Made by a program: the position numbers and the translations under genes. Below, in pieces: positions 13,969 to 16,153 of a DNA stretch of 16,153 bases; the stretch's first letter is position 1, and each line of letters opens with the position of its first letter. The notes below the pieces were generated by a model that was not told where the DNA came from, did not search any database, and was given only the letters and a program-made list of their open reading frames with translations. The DNA is taken from NCBI GenBank assembly GCA_014379235.1, contig JACMMD010001172.1, positions 1-16,153 of the forward strand, given 5' to 3'. The DNA is from Anaerolineae bacterium (GTDB taxonomy: Bacteria > Chloroflexota > Anaerolineae > Aggregatilineales > Phototrophicaceae).

Positions 13969-14838
13969 ATGACAGCAACCGAGTTATTCGAGCAGGTTGG
14001 TGGTTACGGGCAATACACGTTAGACGATACGGGCGAAATGAAAGCCGTCCGCGTCGGCGTCAATCCATTTGCGTATCCAAAGCCGAAGGTGAGCGTGGTC
14101 ATCCCAACGCTCAACGAAGCTAAGAATCTGCGCTACGTGCTGCCTTATATCCCGGATTGGGTTTACGAAGTCATCATTGTTGATGGTCATTCTACCGATG
14201 ACACCGTCAGCGCCGCGCAGTCCCTTTATCCCGGCGTGAAGATTGTCGATGAACAGCGCCGCGGCAAGGGTGCCGCACTACAAGCGGGTTTCAATGCCGT
14301 CACCGGCGACATTATTGTGATGATCGACGCCGATGGCTCGATGAACCCGCAAGAAATTCCGCTGCTGTTGGGTGCTTTGCTCACAGGTGCGGATTATGTG
14401 AAGGGTTCGCGCTTCCTGCAAGGCGGCGGCACCTCGGATATGACCTTCATCCGTATGCTAGGCAATTGGGGTCTGACGACTTTTGTGCGTATCCTGTTTG
14501 GTGGACAATACACCGACCTGTGCTACGGCTATAATGCCTTCTGGACACGCTCACTGGACGCGCTCCACGTCGAAGCCGACGGTTTCGAAGTCGAAACGCA
14601 TATGAACATTCGCGCACTGAAGGCCGGTCTGAAGGTCATCGAAGTGCCGAGCTTTGAAAGTGACCGCGTGTTTGGCGAGAGCAATCTGCGCGCTCTTCAA
14701 GACGGCTGGCGTGTGCTGAAAACCATCTTGAAAGAACGCACCAGTGGACGCAAGAACCACGTTGCGCGGCATTGGTCATGGCGCTACGAGCAGCCTGAAA
14801 TGTTCAATGACCGCCTACCGGAACAAAGCTATCGATGA
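13969..14838 (+). CDS. Glycosyltransferase family 2, DPM1/polyprenyl-phosphate-sugar synthase-like
   Basis: The 289-residue protein has the GT-A fold of GT2: KVSVVIPTLNEAKN (40-53), VIIVDGHSTDDT (68-79), the conserved basic RRGKGAALQAGF (97-108), and the metal-binding DxD in IDADGS (D120, D122). A later FGESNLRALQDGWRVLKTIL-like block closes the catalytic domain. This layout is typical of dolichyl/undecaprenyl-phosphate mannose or glucose synthases, which make the lipid-phosphate sugars used by GT-C enzymes; that fits with the GT-C-like protein at 5571. There is no C-terminal pair of membrane helices, so it is the soluble or peripheral type. The first 35 residues are an extra N-terminal segment of unknown role. 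Its TGA overlaps the next ATG (ATGA), so the two genes are coupled. Confidence 0.9.
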   Translation: MTATELFEQVGGYGQYTLDDTGEMKAVRVGVNPFAYPKPKVSVVIPTLNEAKNLRYVLPYIPDWVYEVIIVDGHSTDDTVSAAQSLYPGVKIVDEQRRGKGAALQAGFNAVTGDIIVMIDADGSMNPQEIPLLLGALLTGADYVKGSRFLQGGGTSDMTFIRMLGNWGLTTFVRILFGGQYTDLCYGYNAFWTRSLDALHVEADGFEVETHMNIRALKAGLKVIEVPSFESDRVFGESNLRALQDGWRVLKTILKERTSGRKNHVARHWSWRYEQPEMFNDRLPEQSYR

Positions 14839-16153
14839 TTACGTATCTGCCAATGTCGGGGAAGAAACAGCGCACCGCCGTCATCATCTGCGCGTACACC
14901 GAAGATCGCTGGCACGAGTTAGTCGCGGCGGTTGAGTCGGTTCAGGGTCAAGGCCAGCCACCGGATGAGATTGTGATCGTCATCGATCACAATCTCGTAC
15001 TACTGGCGCGTGTCCGTGAGCGTTTTGCTGATTTGACGATTATCGAAAATCCTGATGCAAAAGGGTTATCGAACGCTCGTAATGCTGGCATCGCGGCCAC
15101 AAAGGCCAATCTCTTGGCCTTCCTCGATGATGACGCGGTGGCTCACCCCGATTGGCTCAAGCTGATGCTCGAAGCCATCGAACCGCCGACCATCGTCGGC
15201 GTCGGCGGGCGTGTCCTGCCGCAGTGGGTAGACCGTCAACCGCAGTGGCTGCCCGAAGAATTCTATTGGGTAGTCGGCTGTACACATCGCGGGGTACCCA
15301 CGCAAACGGCGGAAATCCGCAATCCCATTGGCGCGAGTATGCTCATCCGCCGTGAAGTTTTCGATCTCGCTGGTGGCTTCAACAGCAGCATCGGACGAGT
15401 AGGCACGCTGCCCGTCGGCTGCGAAGAAACCGAGCTTGCGATTCGGGCGCGGCAGCAGATACGCGGCGCAAAGTTTATGTATGTGCCGGATGCGCTAGTT
15501 GAACATAAAGTTCCGGCGCAGCGCACCACATGGCGCTATTTCATGTCGCGCTGCTATGCCGAAGGGCTTTCCAAAGCGCTGGTGTCGCAGTTGGTCGGAC
15601 GTGGCGATGGACTTTCCGCCGAACGCGCTCACGCTTTCAAGACCCTACCTCGCGCCTTTTTCGGCGCACTCGGTCAGGGCAATCGTCAGGGCATCACCAA
15701 GGCCGTCGCGATTGTGGCAGGGCTAACCATGACAACAGCGGGCTACGTGCGCGGCTTAATCGCCCAACGCAAGCAGTCCGCCGCCAACACATCGACGGAA
15801 CTCGCGCCGATGGTTGACGCTCAACAGTCGATGCGTGTGTTGATGGTCAGTGCGCGTTATTTCCCGCTCACGGGGGGAACAGAGACGCACACCTACGAGG
15901 TTGCGCGGCGGATGGCCGCCGACGGTCATCAGGTCACGGTATTGACGACTGACCTCAGCGGCGAACTTGCGCCGCAAGAAATTCATGCGGGTGTCACCAT
16001 CAAGCGTGTCGCCGCCTATCCACGCAGCCGCGATTTCTATTTCGCACCCGCCATTTATTCCGAGATCACGTCTGGCAAATGGGACGTGGTACACATTCAA
16101 GGCTATCATACGTTCGTCGCACCAATAGCGATGTTCGCAGCATGGCGCAGCAA
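14835..16153 (+). CDS. GT2-GT4 fusion glycosyltransferase (3' end outside window)
   Basis: From ATG 14835, overlapping the previous stop by 4 bases, one frame stays open to the window end: at least 439 residues. The N-terminal GT2 domain (about 12-235) shows AVIICAYTEDRWHELVAAVE (15-34), the acceptor-side GLSNARNAGI (77-86), a DDD metal site (98-100) and GCEETELAIRAR (195-206). A hydrophobic or amphipathic helix (about 287-309) and a short linker follow. From residue 333 a GT4 N-terminal domain begins: MRVLMVSARYFPLTGGTETH (333-352), with RMAADGHQVTVLTTD and VVHIQGYHTF (418-427) after it. The start of the GT4 part (ATG 15831) has no ribosome binding site, which supports a true fusion. Such a protein could add two sugars in turn to the same acceptor. 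Its C-terminal GT4 half, with the EX7E motif, is not in view. Confidence 0.85.
   Translation, partial: MITYLPMSGKKQRTAVIICAYTEDRWHELVAAVESVQGQGQPPDEIVIVIDHNLVLLARVRERFADLTIIENPDAKGLSNARNAGIAATKANLLAFLDDDAVAHPDWLKLMLEAIEPPTIVGVGGRVLPQWVDRQPQWLPEEFYWVVGCTHRGVPTQTAEIRNPIGASMLIRREVFDLAGGFNSSIGRVGTLPVGCEETELAIRARQQIRGAKFMYVPDALVEHKVPAQRTTWRYFMSRCYAEGLSKALVSQLVGRGDGLSAERAHAFKTLPRAFFGALGQGNRQGITKAVAIVAGLTMTTAGYVRGLIAQRKQSAANTSTELAPMVDAQQSMRVLMVSARYFPLTGGTETHTYEVARRMAADGHQVTVLTTDLSGELAPQEIHAGVTIKRVAAYPRSRDFYFAPAIYSEITSGKWDVVHIQGYHTFVAPIAMFAAWRS

Overview
The window looks like part of a cell-surface or exopolysaccharide locus from a free-living bacterium, most likely a Chloroflexota (Anaerolineae-like) lineage. 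That assignment is inference. It rests on the long Thr/Pro/Ala-rich extracytoplasmic linker of the kind common in Chloroflexota, a SigK-like ECF sigma factor with an RskA-like partner, the moderate-to-high GC of the genes beside AT-rich spacers, and the mix of glycosyltransferase families. I see no rRNA, tRNA, CRISPR array, integrase or transposase gene.

Layout. (1) 1-3038: the C-terminal part of a GT4 glycosyltransferase (+), a convergent GT61 glycosyltransferase (-) whose stop codon overlaps the stop of the first gene, and a divergently read, degenerate nucleotidyltransferase-like protein (NTP_transf_5 type). (2) 3039-5440: an AT-rich regulatory block with an ECF sigma factor and an RskA-like anti-sigma factor that has no membrane helix. 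The two genes are split by about 550 bases with little obvious coding content. (3) 5571-9724: a tight set of three membrane genes: a GT-C-fold-like multi-pass protein, a DUF1616-like membrane protein whose gene overlaps it, and a TIR-membrane helix-Thr/Pro linker-PDZ protein. (4) 9814-11984: a Wzx/MATE-type flippase overlapping by 4 bases with a DUF6492-like putative glycosyltransferase. (5) 12063-13769: a secreted CBM9-GH5 glycoside hydrolase, followed by a REP-like perfect palindrome. (6) 13969 to the window end: a DPM1-like GT2 enzyme, then, overlapping by 4 bases, a GT2-GT4 fusion that runs off the end of the window.

How it may work together (inference): cytoplasmic GT2/GT4/GT61/DUF6492 enzymes build a lipid-linked glycan, the flippase moves it across the membrane, the GT-C-like protein acts on the outer face, and the secreted GH5 trims or releases polymer. 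The sigma/anti-sigma pair is well placed to control the locus. Similar ATAGA...TCTAT inverted repeats lie just upstream of both the sigma gene and the first membrane gene, which suggests a shared regulatory site. The most unusual items are the TIR-TM-PDZ protein inside a glycan locus, the apparently soluble RskA-like anti-sigma factor, the GT2-GT4 fusion, and the paired inverted repeats.
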